DNA of 64,000 nt from Ornithodoros turicata (Eukaryota; Arthropoda; Arachnida; Ixodida; Argasidae): the NCBI RefSeq assembly GCF_037126465.1, contig NC_088204.1, positions 16,436,804 to 16,500,803 of the forward strand, read 5' to 3'. The translations under genes were made by a program, and so were the position numbers. The notes under the pieces were generated by a model. The model saw nothing but the letters and a program-made list of their open reading frames with translations. It had not been told where the DNA came from and made no database searches. Positions 48,734 through 59,849 of this stretch are shown in pieces (position 1 is the stretch's first letter; every line of letters begins with the position of its first letter).

Positions 48734-48802
48734 CACTCTACAAACAGAGCTTCACCGCATAGCACGCGGTGGTGAATGTGGTGAAGTTCTGTTTTAACAG
48801 TG
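48734..48802. mobile_element. 69-bp minimal family-A MITE with TA duplication
   Basis: CACTCTACAAACAGAGCTTC and CCGCATAGCACGC are joined almost directly to GTGAATGTGGTGAAGTTC and TTTTAACAGTG, flanked by TA on both sides (48732-48733, 48803-48804). It is an internal-deletion derivative that keeps both termini. Confidence 0.8.
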
Positions 48803-50279
48803 TACGGTTGCTTGCTGTGATACTTGCTGTGATACCACACGAGATTTATTAGAACAGAAAAAAAAAAAAGCCAACTGTGCTCAACCTGTGCCGTATATCA
48901 AGTAATAAGCATACACACTCATTGCATAACTTTGTCGAAGGTATTGTCGTGCAAGTAATTATCCGTTCAGTTTGCCTAGCCCGCTCCCTGATTGCACCGG
49001 CGTACTTGAAAGACATAGTATATTACTTGGAGGCATTCAAACTGAACATCCCCTTCTCACCCTGGAAGGCTTCGAACGTCCCACCCCGAACATAAACTAT
49101 TACAAACCCGTTCTCGATTGCCATATAACCTGCTCACATTGATCACCGGTAGATTTAACGTGCTTTCATCTTCTTTTCCTGTCAGAACTATGCATGCTCT
49201 ATGTACACATACAGGCCATACTCCTCGTGCTCACTAACGATCGGACGCCATAGAGCAAACACGGCCGCGCCGCATTACGATACGGAGCCTTAATCGATGC
49301 CGTAGAAAATCGCAGAACAAACTCTATTCAACCCCCTTCTGCGCCGTATACCATTATGAGCAGTGGACACTTCAGCGCTTTGCCTCAATTATCTAGTCAA
49401 AAGGAAATTGCGCTTATAAATGAGTTGTACGATACTGTACTCACTCCTACAATTATCACCGCCCTATACAACGTGGGCGCTTTCGTCGAACACTTTTTTT
49501 CTTTCGCATCGATACCGGCAAGTCAGCGTGAATTCGCGGAAGAAGTAGATTATCGGCGAGTCGATTAAGACGCCGGTCTTTTTCCTCGCTGGAGGGGTTT
49601 TTAAAGGGCGCGTTCAGGTGTTCCAGACGGCCTTTTGCGACACGAGGTGAACTTTTTCATCGTGCCACACTCTGGAAGAACACACACACACCTTCGGAAG
49701 TGACGCCATCCAAAAAGGGAGGAGCGTTGTCCGCCATGAAGCCTGGCCTGTGCCTAGGGTCGGGCTGGCCATATGGGGAAGCTCCTGGTGGGTCGCTAAG
49801 GTCTGAGAGGAGTGGGCCGTCCGACATTGTATAACCACCCGGGAAGCAGTCGTGTGAGACGCGGGTCTGATATTTATTTTCCCGGTAATACTTTTCGTCC
49901 CACTCCTCCCCTGCCTCAGTCCCATTGTCCGTTAGAAATGTGGAACGCATGAGAACAGTTGTGGGAAGTATGATCTTGTAGGGTGTAAAGGTGGAGACAA
50001 CAACAAGAACGCAAATATTAAATGATGAATGATGATGAAATGGTGTGCTCCTCCGCTTAGGGCTGCTCCGAGATCCTATACCCCAGTTTATGAAGGTTGA
50101 TATGATTTGATGAGTTAGCATGACACGTACACGAATGTAGCAGGGCAAAGGCTTATGGTTCGTCCAAGTAAGCCTGTGGCTGTTGGAAAAACGCTAAGCG
50201 CAGACATATTATGGATATTATAAAATGTCCGAAAGCGACGAATCGACGGCTGTATTCGTGTTGGTTCACGGAGTGAAAT

Positions 50280-50299
50280 ATTGTTGTTGTTGTTGTTGT

Positions 50300-50331
<32 letters not shown>

Positions 50332-50354
50332 ATGATGATTATGATGGTGACGAC
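50280..50354. repeat. (TTG)n-(ATG)n compound microsatellite
   Basis: About seven TTG units pass into about ten GAT units, then degenerate GATTAT units; it encodes only low-complexity peptides. Confidence 0.9.
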
Positions 50355-50470
50355 GATGACTAGTGCAAGAACGAAATGAAAAAAGAGCGAAATGCTGAAC
50401 GCGTAACGAAAATTGCAGTGCAACCTACAGTTCTCTACAAAGGCATCCCCATATCATCCTGATCATGTAT

Positions 50471-50497
50471 CCCCCCCCTCTCTCTCTCTCTCTCTCT
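50471..50497. repeat. poly(C)-(CT)n microsatellite
   Basis: Eight C followed by about nine CT units. Confidence 0.85.
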
Positions 50498-51366
50498 ACA
50501 AAGGCGCACAACGAGTGATGTTCCGGTATTTGCTATTTCTAGCCAAGAGCACTTATACTTGCAAACAGTAGTCTATAAACACTCGTAGCTACCCAGATCA
50601 ACACTTCATCCCTTTCCTGTCGTTTCAGGATCACTTTGTATATCTAACCTGGATGAAGATGTCGGACAACGAGTAAGTCCTCCTCTCTCAAAACTATGCT
50701 CTACAGAAATCGTTGAGCTCAACAAATTTCTCACATCGTCGAGCTCACATTGCAACACATAGCCCGCGGAATGCATTATTTACCTCCATATTACGATATA
50801 GCGCTACGCACAACGAAATGGGACACCTGCTTGCCCAATCGTCGAAACACCATGACTCTGCTTCCCAACCATCCCCCAGGTGCCTGCAAACCCCATCCGA
50901 CCGCCTAGCTTTATCAATATTCGATAAGGATATTGCCAGTGGCGATTAGTAATTCGCCTAGAAAAAAAAAGAAAAAAAAAGAAAGCAGGTCCTGTATCCA
51001 TGCCCCGGGGACAGGAAGGCATGTTTCGTATACACCGATCGTTCAGGGCGTCCTCACTTGTCAATCGGATCCCTCCCATGATACGTTGGCTCCTGGAACA
51101 ACTTCCACAGTGTCGAGAAGTCCGCGATTGATCATGGAGCAGCCCATGAATTTTAACGACGATGTCCACCGTATATAGTGTGCACTATACACAGGGCGCT
51201 TGTGTTTGGGACGACCCTCTTACGCGAAGGACATAGCATAGGGGAAGGAGGATAACAGGATGAAGATTATGGAACGTTGTGGGAGAAGAAAGCAGAGATC
51301 ATTGTACGAGGGTTGGGACGACTCAGAGTCGCTAGATGGTGCACGGCGGTAGTTGCCGTAGTGGGC

Positions 51367-51605
51367 CACGCTTAGGAACTTCAAAGCCACATAGCACGTT
51401 AAAGGTCAACCGAATTATATACCGTTATCGCTTCTGATTTGTGATAATCCCGGGGCATACGCCATTTTGTGACATTTAACGTAACTGCACAAGTGGCACG
51501 AAAAGGCGTACGCGTCACGTTATCAACAAATCAGGGGACGTAATGATGTCATTCGGGGTTGACTATAGGGAGTGTGTCATGCGGTGAGGTTCTGGTTTCA
51601 GGGTG
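51367..51605. mobile_element. palindromic MITE family A, old copy
   Basis: Left: AACTTCAAAGCCACATAGCACG. Centre: GGGGCATACGCC and AAAAGGCGTACGC. Right: ATCAACAAATCAGGGGACGT, TGTCATTCGGGG and CATGCGGTGAGGTTC (each shorter than the whole arm). Many substitutions; both ends are blurred. Confidence 0.7.
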
Positions 51606-51695
51606 CGCTATTTGGTGCACTACCTGTGAGGCTTCTTCTGGTCGTAGACACCTTAGGATAAATAAAAGAAAGGAAGGGTTCAACGTATATGCCTG

Positions 51696-51948
51696 CACTC
51701 TTAAAAATGAGCTTCACCTCATAGCATGCTCCTATCCAACCATCAGTTCGAATGATATCGTTATCTGCCCTGATTTGTTGAAAACGGGAGGCGTACGCCT
51801 TTCTTTTTTTGTGACAATTACGAACAGCATAAGTGTGACAAAAAAGGCGTACGCCTCCCGTTTTCAACAAATCAGGGCAGATAACGATATCATTCGAATG
51901 GTGGTTGGCTAGGAGCGTGCTATGCGGGGAAGTTCATTTTTAAGAGTG
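51696..51948. mobile_element. palindromic MITE family A, near-perfect hairpin
   Basis: CACTCTTAAAAATGAGCTTC opens and TTCATTTTTAAGAGTG closes the element; TG flanks both ends. The arms match over about 110 bp, including TCGAATGATATCGTTATCTG and AAAACGGGAGGCGTACGCC with their complements, around an AT-rich centre at about 51800-51840. 253 bp. It is the least degraded full-size copy with 34807-35043. Confidence 0.92.
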
Positions 51949-52146
51949 TGGTTGCGCGAAAATCCTGGTGCCTGGTGTTCGTTTCCTTTTATACTTGTGT
52001 GTTTCATCGGAGTCAGTGGCGTCAGAGTTTTCATATCAATCGTATTGCTCTTCCACAGAGCAGCAAAAAAAAAAAACTGTGAACAAGTTGTCCCGGTCAT
52101 TGCAAAAATGTGACTGCCGTTGGTGAACCTGGTACTAGACATCCCA

Positions 52147-52365
52147 CACTCTTAAAACAGCGCCTTCGTCCCGCACAAAACGACAACCATCCTAGCCAAC
52201 CATCGTCCAAGGATGACATCGTTCTCTTTACATCGCTAGTCAAATGGCATTGTTGGCTGCAAACGAGAGGCATACTAACTCCCTTTTGTGACACTTACGT
52301 ATATAGTTACGCTAATTGCCACAAGTATAGGCGCACGCCCCGCGCTTTGCACAAATCAGGATATA
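52147..52365. mobile_element. palindromic MITE family A, diverged copy
   Basis: CACTCTTAAAACAGCGCCTTC, CTAGCCAACCATCGTC and GATGACATCGTTCTC form a left half. The right half keeps only GGCGCACGCCCCGCGC and ACAAATCAGGATATA. The right terminus is not recognisable. Confidence 0.6.
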
Positions 52366-52788
52366 ATTGTGCGTGCTTGTCCTTCGGAGTGTACGTCCTT
52401 CTCAACTGTCCTGCTGTTCACCTCGACATTCCTCGCATCTGTATAAGCTGCGCGAACGCTCGCAGTGCACCCATTTCTCATCTGCCCTGTCACCCGCCGT
52501 ATATATACCTGCACGGCGAAACGTTTTCCTTTTCTCGGCTCCGGACACAATGTAAAGCGGCTGCCGTTCGCCGCGACCACAGCCAATTCATTTTAAAGCG
52601 AGCGCTCGCTCGGAAGACAAGCTTGAAAAGCCCGAACAACGGCCGAAGCAATTAACATGCTAAACACCCGCTCGATGCGCCCTTGTACTATATACATCCT
52701 TGCACAAAAGAAAACAGCGCGCTCTTCCAGCCGTTACGCAGCTTACGACAGAACCGAACGACACGCGTTGACCTTCCACATTCTCCAG

Positions 52789-52804
52789 ACACACACACAC
52801 ACAC
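52789..52804. repeat. (AC)n microsatellite
   Basis: Eight AC units. Confidence 0.85.
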
Positions 52805-52884
52805 GGAAACGCTTATTGCGTTAAACTGTATAACTCGCTTGGTTACACCAACAAACATACGACGCATATGTTCCATATATTAAC

Positions 52885-52938
52885 GAGCCTCAGACCAGAG
52901 TCGAAGATATTTCGAACAGAGACGTGTTCTTCTTCAGC
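52885..52938 (-). repeat. hammerhead-like dispersed repeat block
   Basis: On the minus strand: CTGAAGA, then GAACA-CGTCTC-TGTTC (5-bp stem), GAAATATC, and TCTGAGGC downstream. It shares this order with the three tandem units at 59850-60225. CTGAAGA and GAAA fit the hammerhead core, but there is an extra A before the stem and no stem III or stem I can be drawn. I call it a dispersed repeat, not a ribozyme. Confidence 0.55.
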
Positions 52939-54571
52939 CTATGTGTCTCGTGTACATGTTTCTTGCATATGTTTCTCTCTGTTCGGTTTCACATTTTCCT
53001 CCTTATAAATTATGCAACTGGGACGAACGCGAGTTCGTAACACATTTCGTAAATATGTGCTCCAGTGAGCAGTGACAAGTGCGTGCGACAACATGAGAGC
53101 GTCTGCTTGAAAAGTCGTGTCGTTCGCCCGAAGCAGCGGGGAGAGATTAAACAAAGTCGGAGAAAATACTGGAAGGAAGATTGTGTGAAAATAACGGCAA
53201 GAATAGGGAGATTAAGAATATTGAAGGACAAAATTATTCAAATATGAACACGCCTGAGTTGAAATCTTCTCGGCACGCTGTCAAAGTTCATGTAGAGCTC
53301 ATATGTGCGACTTCTTATAATGGCGGTTCGAAAATTAAGATGAGCAACTGAAGGATTCTTGTACGGTGTGGTATTCAAAGTATGGCACTTTAAACGAAGC
53401 GAGATGTCCGACAATAATCCTACGCTATGTAACACTGCAAGAATAAGAAGAATAAATGACGAATGGTGAACGAAAATTCGGAACACTTTTCACACCCAAC
53501 AACATCGAAGAATGAAATACCCTTTGTCTAAGAGCAGTGTGAGGCATTAATTACAGTACAGAGTTTTAGTACAGTTCCTAAGCACTCTATCGACATGAAA
53601 GGAATCGATGCGAAGTGATACGACAATGATACGATAAAGAGAGGTGTCAAATCAAAAATCATCAGCATCATATGTCATCCAAATAATAAGGTCGTCATGT
53701 TTATCACCCTATCAAAACCCTATATGGACTCTTGGCGTGCTTCGACTGAGCAGCTACATGCACCTGCGACTACACAGTCACTGCCAATAGAGGTTTCCTA
53801 CAAAACCCGCAGTAGAAGCCTCGTCGCTAAACCTGCCTTTGTACTGGACCGCCAGGCCTTCTTCGGTTTCCAATTTAGTGCATCTAAGCTCTAAGGAATT
53901 AGTATGTTGCTCATACTATGCGAACAAAATGGCGACTATAATGAGATCACTTCCATGCATCAGTGGAGCCTACATGCAGACATGACACACGGCTAACGAC
54001 GGACATTTGTCCACATGGTCGATGCCATCGTCCGCTGATGAGGATACGAGATTATTTTTAAGGGCGAAGCCATGTTTCGGAATGTACAAGTCTCCTGTAT
54101 ACGCGACGTAAAATATGTAGTGCTGTCAACCGTAGATTGTGCTTTAATAGGCGACATGTATACGTGTATATCGTGTAGGGTCAACGACGGATTGGAACCT
54201 GATATGCGTTGTATTAAATTCGTGGCGCGTATGTTGAGGTTGAACGTGAAACTATAGACATGCGGAATACGTGCGACGCATCTGATTCGAATTACAGCAC
54301 GGTTATGGCTTTATGGATATCCGTATAAAACGTCTATGGTTTCTGAGTCGCATGTGATGCACAAAATGTGCGCGAAGGCGTGCAGGTACGTGAAATACAA
54401 CTAATTTCAATATGTGAGGAAGTAGAAAATGAACAGTGTATCGAATGCTCACTTAACACTCTAAAATGAACACTCAATGTTGCGGACAGCATATATACAT
54501 TTGCTATTTGCTACCCCCCACCTATTGTTCACACAGAGCGAATATGTCAACGCGATCAATACTGTATATAC

Positions 54572-55164
54572 TAGAGATGGGACGAATCCAGTATTTTCTG
54601 AATCCGAATCCAAATCCAAATCTGAGGAAGGTTCTGCGAATCCACGAATCTTTCGAATCCTTTCTTTAAAAAGAGTTTAAAAAGTCAGAAAAAAACTTCT
54701 ACTGAAAAGTGTTTTGAAGCTGAATATGATACATTCGTTTAATGAAAAACAAATTAAATAATAGTGCAGTTTCAGGAGAAAATATACCCGTATATAGTTC
54801 TTCTTAAACGTAATTTATTTAACATGTTGTTAAACGACTACAAGAAATACAGTTCTCGAGTCTGAATTATTTCCATAAAACTAAGGAACAATCAAAAACA
54901 AAACCATGTTACTTTTAAACTTGTAATGTAACAGTTCATGCCTGAACTCTTTGAGTCTAGAGCAATGTAAACAAACAAACAAGAAAACACCCGTCGGTCA
55001 ATGAGGCTTTCGGCGGATTCCGGAGGCACCAATTTGAAAAAGAAACAAACAAACGTGGTTGGTGGATTCGAAAGAATCGATTCGCCGTTTTTTGGCACTG
55101 GGATTCGGATTCCCGAATCTCGAATCCTTGCCTAGTATTCGAGGATTCGATTGGCACATCCCTA
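54572..55164. mobile_element. hAT-like nonautonomous element C, copy 3
   Basis: Same orientation as 21735: TAGAGATGGGACGAATCC at the start and TTGGCACATCCCTA at the end, with the same GAATCC-rich subterminal regions. TATATAC lies on both sides; the AT repeat context makes the exact 8-bp duplication ambiguous by one base. 593 bp, non-coding. Confidence 0.88.
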
Positions 55165-56440
55165 TATATACTCGCGCCTCCAATGTATTGAAGACTTTCA
55201 AGGCATCCGAGACGAATAACCCAATTCGGTCCGTTTGAGCAAAAATGAAAAGGAAAGCGAGTCCCGCAGTCGCTTAACACTCAGAGGCACGGCTTGAATG
55301 AAAATGACAGTTCTTCACTACGGAGACAATGCGCCATCGCGACGGTGAAAGAGCAGCATTTACAGTGCCGTTCGCTGACAGATATGCATTACAATGAGTC
55401 ACCGATACGCAATACTAAAGAATGCAGCCGTTAGCTTTAAAGTATACGGTAGTGACAAAGCGACTTTTTCGTCATCCGAAACCTTGCAACAAAATGTATG
55501 GAGAATGGACATGCATGTATGTCACACCAATCATATGTTCTCTATAGCATGAGCGTAAGTACGAGCACGCTCTTTATTTATGGAGTCCTTCCGTTTTGTA
55601 TTATTATCATTGAGTACCCAAATTTACTCAAGGAGCAGAACATCTTGGTCCAATATTGGCCGGATACCGGCAATACTGGTTCAATATTGGCCTCGTACTG
55701 GACCGGTATTGCCGATATTCAGCCAATATGGGCCCAAAATTTTGTGTTGCTTAGCTAACTACAGAAACCTGGCTTGAAATCGGGCCCTGACAATTCCGAC
55801 AAAATGCGATGTTAAGATAACGTTTCGGTTAGCCCCGTCGCGTTCGATGAATACGCCACGGTACGTCTTTCAATGAATTCCTATTCACAAAGGGCTGCAT
55901 GTAATACGATTTGAATTGATTGGATGCAATAGCGAACACAGATGAAGACACCTGTATATGAAACTTACCGCTCAGTGTCCACCACGGCACACGTATGCCC
56001 AGTTATATGCGTGATCAAAACGACGCCGATTGGTAGAGAAAGTTACAAACCGATGCTACTTAATGCTACGTATGCGCGTAAAGTTCCTTAGCATCCATCT
56101 GGATGATCTAAGGTAAAGTGACTAGAAATGTTCTCTCCTCTCAACTTGGGAGCACTACCTGCGATACAACCAACTGTATATACTGCTCTGGGTCCTGCTT
56201 TTCTTCCGTATTTCTGTTTGATGTTTGCGTAGGGACATTCCTCACATTCCCGGAAAGTTACGAAGAACACACACACCGAATCTTCTGTCGGCGCTTGTCA
56301 CTTGTAAGAAGCTCGAACTATAATGCACAGAATGCAGCGGGAGCAGCAAGTGCAGTCATCGCAGCACTAGGCGGTTAAAGTGTTTTGTCGATCGAAGCAA
56401 AGTGTTCAACGATCGCGGGGACCTGAAAAGGTTCTGAAGT
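55165..56440. other. no gene recognised
   Basis: Contains the short foldback at 55647-55735. Otherwise unassigned. Confidence 0.45.
55647..55735. repeat. foldback, 33-bp arms, 23-nt spacer
   Basis: Left arm 55647-55679 (GGTCCAATATTGG, CGGCAATACTGG) and right arm 55703-55735 (CCGGTATTGCCG, CCAATATGGGCCC) pair with a few mismatches. The spacer contains a further CAATATTGGCC. A structured repeat of unknown family. Confidence 0.7.
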
Positions 56441-57240
56441 AACAGTTGAGTTATGTCTAATGTAAATACCGTGGCGGCAATGCTAGTCAGCGAGGCTGTC
56501 GCTTCTACAACGAGCGCAAGCATAAACTACCGCGCCATCATCGCGGTAATTGTCAAGCACCAACCACTGCAGACAATCCCATGAGGTAATCCACAAAACA
56601 GCGTACTCACATCTTGAAAGTCAGCCATATCCGCCGCGCGCGGTCCGTCTCCTGTTCCATGTCCCAGCGCCGATCCCCCTTCAGTCCACGCCGGATCAGT
56701 TCCGTCCAACATCGAACGCGGCACCACCACTAGCATCACCAGGAAGCACAACGGCGATGACGCTGCAGAGGCAATCCACCGTTCCAATCACAACCCTGGA
56801 GCTCCGATCACATCCATAAGCTCGCACCACACACCGTGCCAGAAGCACACATGTACAAGAGGCGCCGTAGAGTCCCCTTCGCACGATCCCACTGCCCCTA
56901 TTACTCGTGGTCCCTCAGAGCGGGACAGGTGAGAAGAGCGCCACCGATGCTCACGCCGCCACGCGGTGAAAACGCAAACTAGAACGGACGGACGGGCTTC
57001 GATTCCTCCAGCTGACCGAGCAGAATTTTGAGGACGTCGAGGAAAGTTGGTCGTGTACCGTTTTTCTTCCGTCGTTCCAGGAGGGGAGGTCCTCGGCAAG
57101 TATGCCTCGCACAAGGGGGGAGGACGGAGGGAGATAGATCCTCCACTCTCGCCAGGGAGACCGTTAGGTTGAGATCAATCAGCCCAATCGGTTCTGAGTG
57201 GGAGGTGTTGGTGCCGCTGTCCGACCCACATTGAAGGCTG
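56441..57240. other. GC-rich stretch with possible but unproven exons
   Basis: On the plus strand a frame is open from about 56617 to a consensus donor GGGACAG/GTGAGAAG at about 56930. On the minus strand a six-codon start (MADFQD, 56628-56611) runs into GTGAGTAC. The two lie on opposite strands and overlap, neither has a recognised domain, and I do not call a gene. Confidence 0.25.
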
Positions 57241-57826
57241 GGCGGAAGTCAAATGTACCTACCCCCCTTTTCCGTAAATGACGGTGATTGCCATAAACAT
57301 TACTGTTATTAGCGACCGCCAGGGTGTAGAGTTGAGAGTCGAAGGACAACCACTTCGTGAAGAAGGGGGACTTCTTGTTTTCTGATTAGAACAGGCCACA
57401 GTGGCAGAGCTGAGTTCTGGAGGCGATTAAAGTGGGTTAGGCGTACCTGGATCAGTTCCAGATCTGCTGATGGGTCTGTCGCTCTTTGGGGGCTTCTGTT
57501 CGATCACGGGATGGCCTTCAGGATTCCTGGGAATGTCGTCGCTTTGTCTGGAGTCGATATGTGGCCTTCTTCCGTCTTTTCCTTTTGTTGCTCCTGAGAA
57601 GTTTAGATATGTCTGCTGTTACGTTGTCAGTTCATTGTCACGTCCGATCCATCCATATTCTTGCTTGTTCATATGGACGTCTGATTGCGCTCTGGGGATT
57701 AGTATGAGGCTGGACTGCACGACGCTGGTGGTACAAAAGATCCATGGGTGCGGTGGGAGACTCACTGATGTGCATTATGCGAAGCTTATGATCGAGATGG
57801 TGCACTGTAAAAAAAAAAAAAAAAAA
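57241..57826 (+). other. unassigned segment ending in poly(A)
   Basis: The plus strand ends in 18 A at 57809-57826, as a retroposed sequence would. The 140-residue frame across 57470-57892 runs into the A tract as a lysine string and lacks a domain. No 5' limit or target duplication was found. Confidence 0.35.
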
Positions 57827-58499
57827 GAATCTGTAATTTTACACAAAAGTGACTGCAAACTGTGCTGCCGCCATATGTGCCGTACAGTATAGTTATTGCA
57901 GAAAATTTGTTTGGGGTGTACACTGCACAGCTCCCATAAGCGAAAAGAGAATCACTTACATTAAAGGGATATTAAACTGCGAAAGCCCAGTCCGTAACTG
58001 TGGAGCGTGCAGACCAAATGGATTTTGTGCAGCATATAGGATACTGCACATATGTCGGCAGCAGAGTTATAGCAGTATATGGACACTAAAATTACGGAAA
58101 TTTTTCTTACAGTGTAGAGTACTGTCCTGCGTGCTGTACCACACGTTGAACGGACGGGTTGAACGAACCTGAATGAACGCATGCTGCGAAGAGACGTCAT
58201 CTCAGTCTTCTCTGTTAGAGCTGCACGCCAGCAATGTGTGATAAAAAAAAGAAATCCTCGCACTGCAAATGACTGACTTCTGAAGCCGTCCTGGTAACAT
58301 CCTGGCACAAACTAATCAGCTGTCTTATACTTGCCGTGCATCAAGGACACCTACATCATAAGTTGGTAACACATCAAATAAGGCTACTTTAGTATGCATA
58401 CAGTGGCGGGTTTCGCTTATAGACTCTTAGAACGACGTCTTTGACGAGAGTCCTTAGCAAGTAATGTGTACTGTGATGTTATACGTAAGGTTTGTCTGT
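57827..58499. other. no gene recognised
   Basis: No supported feature. Confidence 0.4.
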
Positions 58500-58519
58500 G
58501 CAGTGTGGAGACATGTTGC

Positions 58520-58713
58520 ACGTGCCGTAGGGTAGGACTGCGGATAATTTGGACCACCTGGGGTTCTTTCAACGTGCGCCGGAAATCTCGGATACACGGT
58601 GCTGGAAGCAATGTTCACCTCCCTCACATTGCTACCGTCCTGGGCCGGGATCGAACCCGCGATCTGGAGCTCAGCAAGCCAGCACGTTACCGACTGAGCT
58701 ACCGAGGACGGTT
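58520..58713 (-). mobile_element. tRNA-derived SINE, second family
   Basis: The minus strand begins CCGTCCTCGGTAGCTCAGTC (A box TAGCTCAGTCGG), has B box GCGGGTTCGATCCCG and a CCCAGGACGG end pairing with the start. It then continues into a non-tRNA body with AGAACCCCAGGTGGTCC. The head folds poorly as a tRNA: the D stem and acceptor spacing are wrong. It is therefore a SINE head rather than a tRNA gene. The body differs from SINE A. It lies inside the LINE scrap just upstream. Confidence 0.75.
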
Positions 58714-58933
58714 CCTGAGCAAGGAAGCCAGAGAGTGGAACACGTACAGCTTGGCCGTTAGACGGCTCACCAGTCACCGGGTGCTTTCTTGATGTCAAGA
58801 GGTCCGTCGGCATATCTGTCCAAAGCAGTCCGTAGCACTTCAAGACTCGATGTGTACATGGCTCGCAGCGGAACAGTACGTGCTCGGTGTCCTCTGGCAC
58901 TCTACGTATATGGTCTGAAGAGGAGGCTATCAC
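58714..58933 (-). pseudogene. LINE ORF2 C-terminal scrap, interrupted by a SINE
   Basis: The minus-strand frame reads VPEDTEHVLFRCE, like the D/E-T-x-E-H-x-L-x-x-C part of the C-terminal cysteine-histidine motif of LINE ORF2 proteins. The expected upstream C-x2-C pair is not visible. About 65 further residues follow up to GFLAQ, where the SINE at 58713 breaks the frame. A stop codon lies close upstream, so nothing of the catalytic domains remains. Confidence 0.45.
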
Positions 58934-59000
58934 GATGCGACGTAGGAACCCTTTCTATAGATGAGACTGAGTCTGTTTGACCGAATTCCGAACGAATCTA

Positions 59001-59240
59001 CAACAACAACAACAACTTTATTTAATTGTTGATGTGTGGGGAGTTTCATCGCCAGGGGCGATACCCTGCTCCATTGCTGGCGGCAATGTGGTGAAATGGG
59101 ATATCTGAGTCCCCTCACAGTGAGGTCCGGAGGTCTACAGTGTCCGAAAACTTTAGAAGTGCTTTCAGGGCAGAGTGTTGATGGGCTAGATTTCACCATG
59201 GAGGGACCAAGTAATTTTGGACATACAACACAACTGGAAA
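59001..59240 (-). mobile_element. LINE 3' end with (TTG)n tail
   Basis: On the minus strand the sequence runs ATCGCCCCTGGCGATGAAAC, ATTAAATAAAGTTG and ends in five or six GTT units (59001-59016). AATAAA just before a terminal microsatellite is the usual LINE 3' arrangement. Similar sequence is, to my memory, common in tick genomes. The 5' limit is approximate. Confidence 0.55.
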
Positions 59241-59849
59241 TGGATTTCTTGAAACCGATTTTCAGCTTGGCTGCATCCTTGATATGGTGCCAAAGAGTTA
59301 CGATTGCTTACAAAATGTCTGTCGTTTTGACGTCGCCATTGCTCTCCTACGTTTCTATATGCGTTTTGACGTTTTTGTGTACCCCTGCCGTCACGTCTGA
59401 ACAGTAGGCAGTGAATAACCGGTAAGTGGATATAATCCTGCGCATGCCAAGACTCATTTGCTCATTTTTATACACTGCTCCGCGTTCTGCTCTTTGATAT
59501 ATGCCGCTAAGCCTATTCAAAGCAACACCAAAAAGGGAAAAAAAGATGGCAGCGTCCAGAGCGGAAGTGTGCCTATCTGTTCCGATATTGTTATGTCATA
59601 TCATTCGGATTATGCAAATTCGGTTAGATCGTGGTTGGACTATATGTCTGTTTGTGGACACACATCTACATGCATGCTCCAGCGCAGAGATAGTTATGCA
59701 TGCAGGTTTTCCCGTGGCGAATACGATTTGCCTAAGCCGTCTGTTTATACAATAATCATTCCTGGCAACCATGGGTGGCTACGCTCTTGTCGTTGTGGCC
59801 TTACTGTATTGTTATCCGCGTATATTTGGTACGTTGTTTATGCGATTTT

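Larger units (their letters stand above)
48805..51366. other. no gene recognised
   Basis: The minus-strand frames at 49614-49925 and 49657-50148 overlap in different frames and lack domains. Microsatellites at 50280-50354 and 50471-50497. Confidence 0.45.
52366..54571. other. no gene recognised; one repeat block inside
   Basis: An (AC)n microsatellite at 52789-52804 and the hammerhead-like block at 52885-52938 are listed separately. Otherwise only short frames. Confidence 0.45.

Noticed and set aside
54034..54080. Hammerhead candidate starting CTGATGAGGATAC
   Set aside because: No stem II can be formed before the next GAA, and the expected GAAA and stem III are missing.
54455..54475. Family-A MITE terminus (CACTCTAAAATGAAC)
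   Set aside because: A 15-base match without the adjoining CACATAGCACGC box; likely chance.
58636..58713. A genuine tRNA gene on the minus strand
   Set aside because: A and B boxes are good, but D-stem pairing and acceptor-to-D spacing are non-canonical, and the sequence continues into a SINE body.
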